NCBI RefSeq assembly: GCF_905475465.1
Contig: NC_062242.1
Coordinates: forward strand, 9,327,501 to 9,391,500
Reading direction: 5' to 3'
Source of the DNA: Pieris napi
Lineage: Eukaryota > Arthropoda > Insecta > Lepidoptera > Pieridae
Length of the DNA stretch: 64,000 bases
How positions within the stretch are numbered: position 1 is the stretch's first letter; each line of letters opens with the position of its first letter. Shown piece after piece: positions 44,996-54,924 of this stretch. The translations under genes and the position numbers were made by a program. Below the pieces are notes generated by a model. It was not told the DNA's origin. It worked only from the letters and a program-made list of their open reading frames with translations, and ran no database searches.

Positions 44996-45171
44996 CTATA
45001 TAAAAGATAAAATCGGCCTTTGGGAGGGTTGTGCGGTACCGGGCGAGTACCTAAACCGTACATGGAGGACATGGTCGAATTTCTAAGGCAAAAAGCACGA
45101 ATGATAAAAATCTCATACTTGACGCTTGACGCACAAACCGTGCCAGAGCCATTAAAAAAAAAAAAAAAAGA
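44996..45171 (+). mobile_element. SINE family 3, lacking the tRNA-like head
   Basis: 'gggttgtgcggtaccgggcg', 'gtacatggaggacatggtcg', 'cttgacgcacaaaccgtgcc' and 'agagccattaaaaaaaaaaa'. The full-length minus-strand copy at 63,658-63,906 shows that the head is missing here. Confidence 0.75.
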
Positions 45172-45452
45172 TAAAATATAAACAAATTATATGCCCCTAT
45201 AGTTATATAAATACTCGGCTAACATGACCAAATATAGGTCTTTTGTTATCGTGATAAATGTATTGCATTGATCATTATTCACTCCATATGTGGCGTTCAT
45301 TGTGCGAAGTTAGGTTATAAATGAGATTATATTTTATTAGGTCTATATTAAGTCATAGAGCACGACGAACAATAAATTCCCGTTCATAATACTTAGACAA
45401 ATACCTTTAAATATAAAATATGATTATTTCAGCACAAAATAATTTCAGAATA
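45172..45452. other. no gene seen
   Basis: AT-rich, no supported feature; lies under 300 bp between two elements. Confidence 0.3.
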
Positions 45453-45639
45453 CAGTTAAAACCGTTTACGGCGACATCGTTTAGAACAACATACCGGTTA
45501 TATTGACCAAAATCAAAGGTCCAGGCTGAATTCTATTGTATTAGGTACTTAATAACAACGTCATCGGCTGTTACGACTATCGGTTTTTACGACCAAATAT
45601 GAGTAGTCCCTTCGATGTCGTTATAACAGATTGTGACTG
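45453..45639. mobile_element. pogo-like MITE, 187 bp, TA-flanked
   Basis: Left CAGTTAAAACCGTTTACGGC followed by GACATCG; right CGATGTCGTTATAACAGATT followed by GTGACTG; TA on both sides. The CAGT ends and TA target site indicate Tc1-mariner/pogo. It is diverged from the element at 2,276. Confidence 0.65.
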
Positions 45640-46117
45640 TATTATGCAGCAACAAAAATTATATTTTTTATAAGATGCCTAAAATATTATTATTCATAAA
45701 AATTGTCGAATTTAAATTTAACTACTCTTTTATTCAAATTATTTATCCTGTGATGAAAAGAGGCAGATACCTTGGTTGACAAGATTATTAAAAAAAATGG
45801 AAAAATGAATTAATTGTTACTTACTGTTGATAACATATTGTTAAACAGCCGAGGCCTGTAAATATTTGTAGCCCCACTGGGGATATGAGGTGAGTAAATA
45901 AGGCCATAAATTTGAATGAAGATAATTAAAATGAAAAACCGTTAAGCATAGTTTTTAATTGAGTGTTGAATGAACATATAACAAAAACGTCACTCGACGA
46001 CGTTCATATGTTTGAATATTTTAAATGCTCTTTCCTGTATCCACACGCATAAAGTCTAACTTCAAGTAGCAGTCATTTAGACAGTTTATTATAGGTAAGA
46101 AAAGGCTGCCTTTGTGG
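45640..46117. other. no gene seen
   Basis: AT-rich, no supported feature. Confidence 0.3.
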
Positions 46118-46125
46118 GATTAGAC

Positions 46126-46600
46126 CAGTGATTCCCAAAGTGGTCTATATCGACCCCTAGGGGTCTATGACAACCTACAAGGGGTCTACGTTAGCGAAAA
46201 AAAATTTGGGGGTCCAAAAAAATGAAAATGGGGATCCACGATAGTGGATCTCAACACATACACTGATAATACCTATTTACTTACATCATACTATCTTATA
46301 ATATTAAAACTTATACAATATACATTATATTGACTTATTGCTTATGTTATTTTATTTGTAGTTTATTTAATGCTACGTATATTTCACATAACAGATATAA
46401 AATTTTATTTTGAGTAGTTTTAATTTAAATTCAATTAATAAAATTATAAATTAACATGTGTTTTTACTTTAAGTTTTTAACACTAAACTTCACTACAGTT
46501 AGAAATTTACAGGACATCAATATCAGGTAAGTAGGGGGTCTACCCAACACGGAAAACATGGCAAGGGGTCTACGACACAAAAAAAGTTTGGGGAACTCTG
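46126..46600. mobile_element. hAT-type MITE, 475 bp, with 8-bp target duplication
   Basis: Starts CAGTGATTCCCAAAGTGGTC and ends AAAGTTTGGGGAACTCTG (inverse CAGAGTTCCCCAAACT). GATTAGAC occurs exactly outside both ends (46,118-46,125 and 46,601-46,608). An 8-bp duplication and CAG-x-G termini are standard for hAT. The interior repeats 'ggggtctacg' three times and has no transposase. Confidence 0.88.
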
Positions 46601-46798
46601 GATTAGACCATTGTTGTATAGAAGAAGAAACTGTTACATGAAACGCTGAAGTTACAAACAAGAACAAGAAAGTATATTTTTATACATTTCTGTTACAAAA
46701 GCAATTTATTAAATGCGACAAGCGTGTCGCTACGAAAACTTTAATGTGTTCCGTATGTCGCGTGATGTCACACTACGTGGGTGGTCTTCACTCCTATG

Positions 46799-47436
46799 GG
46801 CGAATGCTACACGCTCGATATTTATCGTGATATTTATCGAGATATTTATCTGGTATTTTTTTAGTATACTACACACTCAATACGAATCGCGTCAGTACGG
46901 CGGTAAATTTCATTGAGTACACTCGTACTTTTCGTGTTACAATAATGAGTAACAATATTAAGAAAGCTTGCGTTGCCTTGCCTTGCGTTGCGTTGTATTA
47001 TTTTTATTATTATCAGTATATGCTGATATATATCAATATCCAAGACTTTGGATTGTAAACATTTTCCGCTGCAGCACCAGATCGTTTCAAATCTGTTATT
47101 TTTTAAATTATTATCTGTAGTTTGCCTAGTTTGCATTTGAGGTGTCCCATACTTATAGGTAATGTTTCTAATACAAGTATGAATTCTCTATATTATTCCG
47201 CCTCCATATATGCGCGTCCTCTTCCATCGCTGGCAGAATTAATTGTGACGCGATAAATATCGACCAGACACTAGACGCTCGATATTTATCGGCGATAATT
47301 GATACAGATCGTGGATTTTTAGATTTCTAGAAATCCAGCGATCCGTATCACGATACGCGATACGCCTGTACTACACATCGTGATTCTGGATTACGATCCA
47401 AATATCACGATAAATATCGAGCGTGTAGCATTCGCC
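46799..47436. mobile_element. 638-bp inverted-repeat element with GATATTTATCG motifs
   Basis: Left GGCGAATGCTACACGCTCGA then TATTTATCGTGATATTT; right its complement, ending GTGTAGCATTCGCC. The motif CTCGATATTTATCG also recurs inside at about 47,278, and 'cgatatttatcg'-like units are stacked at the left end. Target duplication unclear. No coding motif. Confidence 0.7.
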
Positions 47437-47570
47437 ATTAAGAGTACAACTTTTCCCGGAACCCCCAGTGGGGCAGATAGATTTCAGTGTTTGTTTAATT
47501 GATATATTTACTATATGATGAAGTTATTATTATAGTATTATAAGAATAATGTGGATAAACGTAATACAAG

Positions 47571-48065
47571 AAAAACAGTGGCTCTATAATCTTTCACTTC
47601 TGGGCTTTAGATTTCTGTATCTGTTTTGTGTTTATGTCACCGTAAAATTGTAAACACCGTTAGATTGTAATATATCTCGCGAGATTGTAAACTGTCGAAA
47701 GATTGTGAACCTCAACGAACTGCTTACAATTTAAGGTATTATTATTCGGTAGTTATATGAAATTGTTGGGAAGTAAAATTAATCTGTAATTGACCAAAGA
47801 AGTTTGAATGATAACTAAGTTAGTGTAGTACAATCTACCGAATAATAATACGTTAAATTGTCAGCAGTACGCTGAGGTTCACAATCTTTCGACAGTTTAT
47901 AATCTCGCCAGATAGATTACAATCTAACGGTGTTTACAATTTTACGTTAACATTTATATATCTTTTCTAAGTAGGTTATGAACTAAAAACTCCATTGGTG
48001 CACGGCTGGGGATCGAACCTACGACCTCAGGGATGAGAGTTGCACTTTGAAGCCACTGCAACACT
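47571..48065 (-). mobile_element. SINE family 1 split by MITE family C
   Basis: Left part (47,571-47,635): 'ttctgggctttagatttctg', 'tatctgtttt'. Right part (47,952-48,065): 'aactccattggtgcacggct', 'ggggatcgaacctacgacct'. Between them sits MITE family C, so the SINE inserted first. The middle of the SINE (the CTTCACCGTTCGAGC block) is also missing. Confidence 0.75.
47636..47951. mobile_element. MITE family C, complete, inside a SINE
   Basis: 316 bp. Left arm GTCACCGTAAAATTGTAAAC then ACCGTTAGATTGTAATATAT; the right arm is the complement, ending GTTTACAATTTTACGTTAAC. Arms are about 117 bp with an 80-bp centre ('tgaaattgttgggaagtaaa'). The copy at 56,788-57,103 has the same length. Arm mismatches are few. 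Confidence 0.82.
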
Positions 48066-48340
48066 GCTTTGTATAAAAGTAATAAATATCCATTAAATAT
48101 AACATCAAATATATGTTTTTGCGAAAAAGAACACGTCCACGAACACGAACGGTCATATCAGTTTCAAAACAATTCAAAGAGTTAGCATAATAAGGCATTT
48201 TGAATACATTATATTTTTATGTAATCAAAAAGGCAGCATTATGTATATGTAGTAACAATAGTAAAAAAATTATAGTTTAAATTTACAAGCAAGATACTCT
48301 CCAGTCTCCACTACTGCTTTAAATGCCTTTACTGTATAAA
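48066..48340. other. no gene seen
   Basis: AT-rich, no supported feature. Confidence 0.3.
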
Positions 48341-48344
48341 GAGT

Positions 48345-48442
48345 TTATTTGTTGTGCCACCTGATGTTATAAATGTTAAATGCCACCGCTCATGGACAAT
48401 CTCAATGCCTGAGGCCTCGCGAGTACGTTGCCGGCCATATAA
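48345..48442 (-). repeat. dispersed short repeat (ggccggcaacgc type), decayed
   Basis: 'tgccaccgctcatggacaat', 'ctcaatgcctgaggcctcgc', 'gagtacgttgccggcc' keep the order of the copy at 10.44 kb. Confidence 0.55.
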
Positions 48443-48930
48443 TTTCCTTTTCCTTATATTTCCAAAATAATATTAATAAAGATACAGCCAATTATCGTTT
48501 TATACGAATTTGTATTCAAAAATCTCATCTCTTAATTCGTTTTAAACGCAGGCTTCGACGGTTTTTGCGAGGTTATAATTTAAGTTTCCCCGTGAGTTTT
48601 CCAGCCCACAGTGTATTTACCAAAATTAATTATTAGATTAAGTAAGTTATTTTAAAAGTTAGATATACGTTACCTGCAATCTTCAATTACAAACCTGAAC
48701 CAATGGTGCCTTCGAGCCAGCCAGTCAGTGGTTGAACTGGTCGAAGATCCTCCAGGTTGGAAGAAAAGTTCACCATCCTTCTTCTACAGTAATTCCTTTA
48801 CCGCGAGAACAAATATAAATTGCTTAGAAGAATACACTGGGGCAAAGCCGCGGTTCAACGCATGACTAAATTTAAACCACCACTTATGTCAGACTTTGTG
48901 TGGTGGTGCAAAAAGATGGCAAGGCTTTTT
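48443..48930. other. no recognised gene; less AT-rich patch at 48.68-48.93 kb
   Basis: A patch with 'ctgaaccaatggtgccttcg' and 'ggggcaaagccgcggttcaa' looks like old coding sequence by composition, but frames are broken and no motif is recognised. It may be the upstream part of the family R element that follows in opposite sense. Confidence 0.3.
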
Positions 48931-48934
48931 TTTA

Positions 48935-49078
48935 TTCATGTACACTTATAAATTGTCAAGTTAAATTAATTGTAAATTTACATTTACTACCAGTTCGCAA
49001 GTCAAGGGCGTAGAGCGGGTAAGAAAAACTGGCAAGAAACTTTCCGCCACTCCCAAGCAAATCAATGCCAAGGATTAG
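48935..49078 (-). mobile_element. retroelement 3' end (family R), truncated
   Basis: 'catgtacacttataaattgt', 'aaatttacatttactaccag', 'ttcgcaagtcaagggcgtag' and 'actttccgccactcccaag' are the complement of the 23.4 kb copy. Confidence 0.6.
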
Positions 49079-50460
49079 GATCACTTAAGTATTCCTCAAA
49101 TTTATAAAAAGCTTTATTGATTAATTTCCGTTTAACGAGGGCTTTGAATTTATTTAGTGATAATACTCTAATTTCGCTTAGGAGTTTGTTGTAAAAACGA
49201 CACAGCAGGACCTGCAATCACAAAGGTAATTAAAGCGCTAACCTACCAACCGTTCTCGGTGAGAAAGATCGTACTCGGCTGAATCTATGGAATTAGTTTT
49301 CACAACTGGTCAGCATATAACTCCTGTGGCTATACAAACGGAATTTGGAAATCCATTATTCATAACCAACAATTCACATTCGGGTCACAGAATCGGAATT
49401 ATTTGCGGATGTAGGGAACTGACAGCCAAACCTACATTCTGCATTAGATTATCTATTGGAAAACCGATTAAGCGAATTAAATCTCATTTTTTTGGAACTT
49501 CTATTGACTTTTACTGATACAACAGGAAGACTATTTTATTATATATTTAATCATTAAATTATAAATTATGACTTTTATCCCACAAACAATAATAAGTATA
49601 GTAAGTAGTATGTATGTATCATTTTTTCTATGCTTTAAAATCCAAATTTCATAACATAACTAATACCATAAATTAGAAATCTATTAAAGGACTGGCTACT
49701 AAACTGGCTACTAAAAATACCTTACCAGAGTTGAAGTTGCTACTGAGACCTAACGAGTGAGTGTAAAGTACACGTTCATAGGAACCTCTACTTATTTAGT
49801 TACTTCATACAAGCTATACTCGCATTTACGCATACGTGTTACGCGTTGCGTGGTGCTGTTTGTTAAAATAAGGGAAGAAATTGTTGTAAATGGTATTAAA
49901 CATTTCAAAACTGTAATTCAAAAAAATCCAGCAAATCCAGAAGAGATGGGATACACAGGTATTTTTTTACTTAAAAGGGTTCCCAAATCTTATATTGTAA
50001 TGCATTAAATCTTACTTATAATGAATAAACATATTTTTATTTTATTTTATACAATCACACGCATTTATATAAGTGTAACTAAAAGCTTAATTGACGACAT
50101 ACGGAAACACTGTTGTGTACACGTAAATAATGAAAATAGTGTTGTAGTTTTGCATGCATCCAGAATCTAGTCTAATGAATATAGCAAAATCGTAATAATG
50201 TATTTTGAAGTATTGAAACATCTTCTTGTTGGATCGTGAGCCTCATAAAGGACTAGGTTAGTTTAGCTAATAGTGACTCCTTAAATGAGTTACTTATAGT
50301 TAATTGGTTGCCTAAACCTGGCCACCAATGAGGTCTAAATTAGCAATTCACATCTACCAACACTTTTCAGATCCATAGAAAACGAATATCACATCATCAT
50401 TCCAAAAGAACCTGAATATTGAAATATAGACCAATAAACTGTTTTGCACTTATAGCAGTA
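49079..50460. other. no gene seen
   Basis: A frame at 49,287-49,517 (76 codons, several Cys and Ile) has no recognisable domain and no splice partners that I could see; it is left unassigned. The rest is AT-rich. Confidence 0.3.
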
Positions 50461-50940
50461 GCACTACAACCTTTTAGGTCTGGGCTTCAGATTTCTCTAT
50501 CTGTTTCCTGATAATTTGTAGGGAAGTAGGTGTCAGCCTTCTTTGCCTGACACTTCGTCGTCTTTTTGGGTCTATGGCATGCCATAGACCCAAAAACCAG
50601 TTGATCACGTTGAAAAAACAGTTGGATCACGATGATTTCTTTCACGGTACGGGCGAGTGCTAAGTGCGCAAGAAGACAATAAAGTCGGAAACACACTTAC
50701 GTGTCGTGGCGTGTCGTGACGCGCCAGAAGCATATTGGTTTCATCCATTTAATATGATTAGAAACATACTTGCATGTTGTGTCGTGTCGCAACACGTTCT
50801 GTCTAATCATATTAAAATATGCTTCTGGCGCGTCACGACACACCACGACACGTAAGTGTATTTCCGACTTTAGCCATGCACAGTCGGGATTCGAACATTC
50901 GACCTCAGGGATAACATTCGTACGCTGAAGCCAGTAGCAA
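50461..50940 (-). mobile_element. SINE family 1 split by MITE family B
   Basis: Left part has 'caaccttttaggtctgggct' and the 'cgtcgtctttttgggtctat' block; this is followed by an inverted echo 'ggcatgccatagacccaaaa'. After the MITE come 'ccatgcacagtcgggattcg' and 'acctcagggataacattcgt'. The head then runs straight into a fold-back MITE fragment at 50,943. Confidence 0.72.
50683..50869. mobile_element. MITE family B, inside a SINE
   Basis: AGTCGGAAACACACTTACGT, then GTCGTGGCGTGTCGTGACGC; the right arm lacks about 12 bp ('tgtatgaaacca') compared with the 41.7 kb copy. Borders are TAA (50,680-50,682) and TTA (50,870-50,872). Confidence 0.8.
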
Positions 50941-50942
50941 CA

Positions 50943-51079
50943 GCAAACAATAAACTACAAGCTCCCACCTTTTCAGAATGCCAAATCATAAAAAGACTGC
51001 TTCACGACTGATTTGAGAGCGACCGCCGTTGCGAAAATCGCTGTGTAAGTTGGAAAAGTGAATTACAGAATCGCAGGGC
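50943..51079. mobile_element. fold-back MITE family A, truncated (loop and right arm)
   Basis: Starts in the loop ('caaacaataaactacaagct') and continues through the right arm to 'gaatcgcagggc'. Several private changes (AAAAGACTGC, GTTGGAAAAG, AATTACAG) indicate an old copy. Confidence 0.78.
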
Positions 51080-51716
51080 AATATTTGTATTGGAGTTGTG
51101 TGTTTCACAATAAAGTTTCAAAGTCTTTGCGTATTACACCTGGGTCCGTAAGCTCTCCGAGTTGTTACTTTATTGTAAAATAAAAATCGGGAAGCCATAG
51201 ATATAGATCGTCAAAGCACAAAGTACGATGTTCTTGTTATAGTGTTGTTGGGCATTCAACCGTCAGCTTCAGTATTCTCTTAAAGTTTTAAATACATTCC
51301 GGTCAGGTTCGTAAATCTTAAATCGCTTTTCATCACAGCGCAAATACAATTTGAAAGAAAGAGACAGAAAGCGCTTTTGTTAAGAGGGTTAAATTAGATT
51401 GATTTAATTTTTATGAACAAGGGAACATCATTCATCACAGCCCCACTCAAGTTGATTTGCGTAAATAAATGACAAGCGTTGCCCTACTATCCCTAGTTCC
51501 CGACTATTGGACGAGCAAGGCAAGCAATACAAAATAAAAAGTAATATGTACAAAGTACAAAACTCCACACTACATAAATTAAGTTCTTGAAACTAATTTC
51601 ACAGTCTAGCCACCTATTATTAAAATTAAAATAAACAGAGCGTTCAAAGACATTTAAATTGAAACTACTATAATAACTTGGAATCTAATAATCTATTTGC
51701 TAAACAGGCGGTGTAA
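51080..51716. other. no gene seen
   Basis: No supported frame or element end. Confidence 0.3.
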
Positions 51717-52145
51717 TCTATAATATAAAAATGAATCGCAAAATGTGTTGGTAAGCGCATAACTCAACAACGCCTGGACCAATTTGGCCAATTCTTTTTT
51801 ATAATATTCCTTGAAGTACGAGGATGGTTCTTACGAAGAGAAAAAATAAAAAAAATTGAGTGAAAAAGTTTAAAAACAACACTTTTCTATATTCCCATAC
51901 AAAAATATTCGTATAATAATACTTAAAAGTCAATTTGAACTTTAATACCATAGCATAAAGTTCAAGTGTTAGTGGAGGGGTTCCGGGAAGGTAAATTTTT
52001 ATTTTTTGACATAATATATTTGTTGTCTTATCAACTTTATTTTTTTTATCTAACTAGCTAGACCGGTGTCCCGAATAGCAGAATAAGTATTAAAAAAAAT
52101 AAAGAATCGACTGTTAGGCGGTACGATGTTCGCCAGGCCAGCTAG
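51717..52145 (+). mobile_element. non-autonomous Helitron, 429 bp, second family
   Basis: Starts TCTATAATATAAAAATGAAT after an A and ends 'cgatgttcgccaggccagct' followed by AG, then T, giving CTAG|T. The body has 'aactcaacaacgcctggacc' and 'gagtgaaaaagttt'. No inverted repeats and no coding capacity. It differs in sequence from the Helitron at 4.8 kb. Confidence 0.78.
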
Positions 52146-52319
52146 TTGTGTATAAAAAGATATTACGAAAAAGAATATTTATTTATTTATTAACAAAAAT
52201 ACGTATACACTACTAAGACACACACTCCTTACAGTACTAAGCCAAATAAAATGAAATAATTTTGAAACAGATACAGAAATCGGTAGCCAGGGCTTGTAGA
52301 TATCCTGTCATAGGGGTAA

Positions 52320-52745
52320 TAATGACTGGTCAAGTCAAAGTCAAAAATAATTTATTCATGTAGGTAACACAATGTGCACTTATGAACGTCAAAAAAAAAA
52401 TAAACTTTAAATGCTTCTAGTTTTACATTTACTGCCAGTTCTCAAATCAAGGGCGTAGAACGGAAGAGAAGAACTGGCAATAAACTCTCCGCCACTCTTT
52501 TCAATCGCCAAGTTTTTGGTTTTACACAACGTTTGTAAGGAGCTGCAACCATTACACTATGTTCCACAAGACATCTTAAGTAATAAATAATAATAAAATA
52601 AATTAAAAACAAAGATTTTTCCTCTATCAGCAGGAGGCATGGTGAAATAGGAGCACGCACTTACATTGTCGTGGGAACAACACGCAAATGTACATTGTCG
52701 AAATAACTAACATCAACGCATACACGAATTTAAGTACGTTTAAGT
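52320..52745 (-). mobile_element. retroelement 3' end (family R), longest minus-strand copy
   Basis: Blocks 'aataatttattcatgtaggt', 'tctcaaatcaagggcgtaga', 'ctctccgccactcttttcaa', 'gctgcaaccattacactatg', 'gagcacgcacttacattgtc' and 'catcaacgcatacacgaatt' match the inverse of 23,160-23,590. A stub of SINE family 1 ('tgaaacagatacagaaatcg') lies just before at 52,262. Confidence 0.65.
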
Positions 52746-53507
52746 ACTCTTTCACCACAAGTTGGATGTTTCTAGATTAGAAGAAGAGAAGGCTGTTTTT
52801 TAGTCTTTAGTATCCACTTATTTTAAAATCTTAGCCAGATACAGAGTCCATGTAAACAAGTCTATTGGTTAGCCAGAAGGGATACGATTAACGTGAAATG
52901 TGGAAATTAATAAATTGAATACGTAATCCCACAATCGGGAGCGCTTTGTATAGCAATATGGTATAAATAAAATACGTTTTCATTATCGCAATATCCGCAG
53001 CTCGCAGGTGTACGATACATCATACTGGACTGACAGTGTTAAGACATCACAGTGATTCAAAATGGCACTGTCGGCGTTCCTAATTGCCAATTAGAGCTTG
53101 GTACGTTTAGATTTTGGTGTTATTGATGAAGGTTTTGCAGGCTTGAGCATTAAGGATGTGTGAAAATTAACTTGATAAGATCAGGTGACACTTGACGTAT
53201 GAAAATCAACTGTGTAATTGGTGTATCGAAAATGCTGGTTATGTTTGATATTGTCTTTTTGAAAATAGAACAGTAAAGTGTATTCGAATTCTGCCATTTA
53301 CATTCGGATACGGTAAGTAGACTGACTACTGAGAATGATACTCGATTTTAATGTGTCCTTTCGAATGTGCATACTATTAAAAGACGAAACGATAGTTTTG
53401 AAAATTTGAAAATACGAAGATCTTCTTAAAGAAAAATACATAACGCTTTTACATTATTATTTGGGTTTGATTTATCGGAGATAAGATACACTACAATGTG
53501 TATTTTT
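52746..53507. other. no gene seen
   Basis: No supported feature. Confidence 0.3.
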
Positions 53508-53857
53508 GAAGTGAAAACTTCATTAGCGGCGTAGTACACTTTTTTTGGAATGGGTAAAAAATGTTAAACTCGCGTCAGGACACGTGACCTGATCGAAAAT
53601 TCGTAAGACGGATGGAGAGTAGACAGCTGGCACGGCGTATTTAATGTAATATAAATTGTCATGTTTGTGTACGATAGCGCAATAAATAAATGTTGTATTC
53701 TACCACATAAATGATAGTACTTTTATACTGATAATCAAAGCAATTCGTGCGAAATTATTCCCTTATCATTCCAAAATATCGAAAATGCACAACGTTAATA
53801 TTCAAGTTTTCACTTCTGCCGGCACTCCCGGAGTGCAACCCGTTGTTTTTTTTATAT
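53508..53857 (+). mobile_element. unclassified 350-bp repeat D, copy 1
   Basis: Begins GAAGTGAAAACTTCATTAGC, whose first 13 bases return inverted at 53,804-53,816 (AAGTTTTCACTTC). After that comes TGCCGGCACTCCCGGAGTGC, containing the palindrome GCACTCCCGGAGTGC, then AACCCGTTG and a T-run. Copy 2 is 1.07 kb downstream in the same orientation with the same limits. Confidence 0.7.
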
Positions 53858-54574
53858 TATTATTTTGCATTCTAGTATAAAAAAATAAGTATAAAAATCA
53901 CATAAATCACTCGTTTCACTATTGTACTACCTGTAAACTGTGTGGTATAGAATTGCCATGAAGGCTCTCGGGGAATTGCGGAAAGAATAGAAATTGTTAT
54001 GTCAAGTTTAGAAATATATTTAACACTTAGATAACGTGTTATTTCTTACTATTCTCAATGGATTTGTTTTCTGACATTGATAATATAGGAAACATTTTTA
54101 TTTTTAATTATTATTATAATATGGCAATACAGCGTCAAAATAGTGCTATAGTGTTTTAGTACAGAGAGAGTAACGAATTCAAAAGAACCAAATGATAAAA
54201 AAATCTCGATTCTATTAATAGTAAATGCAAAATTTCTTATAAATATATAATTTAAATGAAAAAATAAACGTAAAAACTTCTCGTTACTGAATTTACTCAT
54301 TATTTCTTTATTTGTTTATACCGTTCAAACAACAAGGGTTATATATTACCGGATCCGGAAATAGACCTTAGGCGAAATACAGTAGTGCTATCTCAGCTTC
54401 CTGTCACGGCTGTTTGCTTTTAGTGTTGGACTGTCAGACTAAACGGTTTTGTGTCGTATAATAAAATAATTAAAAATAGATGGAATATTGTCTAAGTTTG
54501 TTTATTCAATATTTATTTAATACCTGTTTAAGCACAGACAATGTCAGTTTGTTATATAATCACATTTTATTATT

Positions 54575-54924
54575 GATGTGAAAACTTCTTTAGCGGAGTT
54601 GTACACTTTTTTTGGAATGGCTAAAAACATTAAAACTCGCGTCAGGACACGTGACCTGATCGAAAATTCGTAATACGGATGGAGAGTAGACAGCTGGCGC
54701 GGCGTATTTAATGTAATATAAATTGTCATGTTTGTGTACGATAGCGCAATAAATAAATATTGTATTCTACCACATAAATGATATAACTTTTATACTGATA
54801 ATTAAAGCAATTCGTGCAAAATTATTCCCTAACCATTCCAAAATATCAAAAAAGCACAACGTTATTATTCAAGTTTTCACTTCTGCCGGCACTCCCGGAG
54901 TGCAACCCGTCGTTTTTTTTATAT
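54575..54924 (+). mobile_element. unclassified 350-bp repeat D, copy 2
   Basis: GATGTGAAAACTTCTTTAGC at the left; 'gtcaggacacgtgacctgat' and 'agagtagacagctggcgcgg' inside; the right end keeps the GCACTCCCGGAGTGC hairpin and T-run. Differences from copy 1 are scattered single bases, so the pair is two separate insertions or an old local duplication. Confidence 0.7.

Noticed and set aside
49287..49517. 76-residue frame with several Cys
   Set aside because: No family resemblance, no splice partners; left unassigned.
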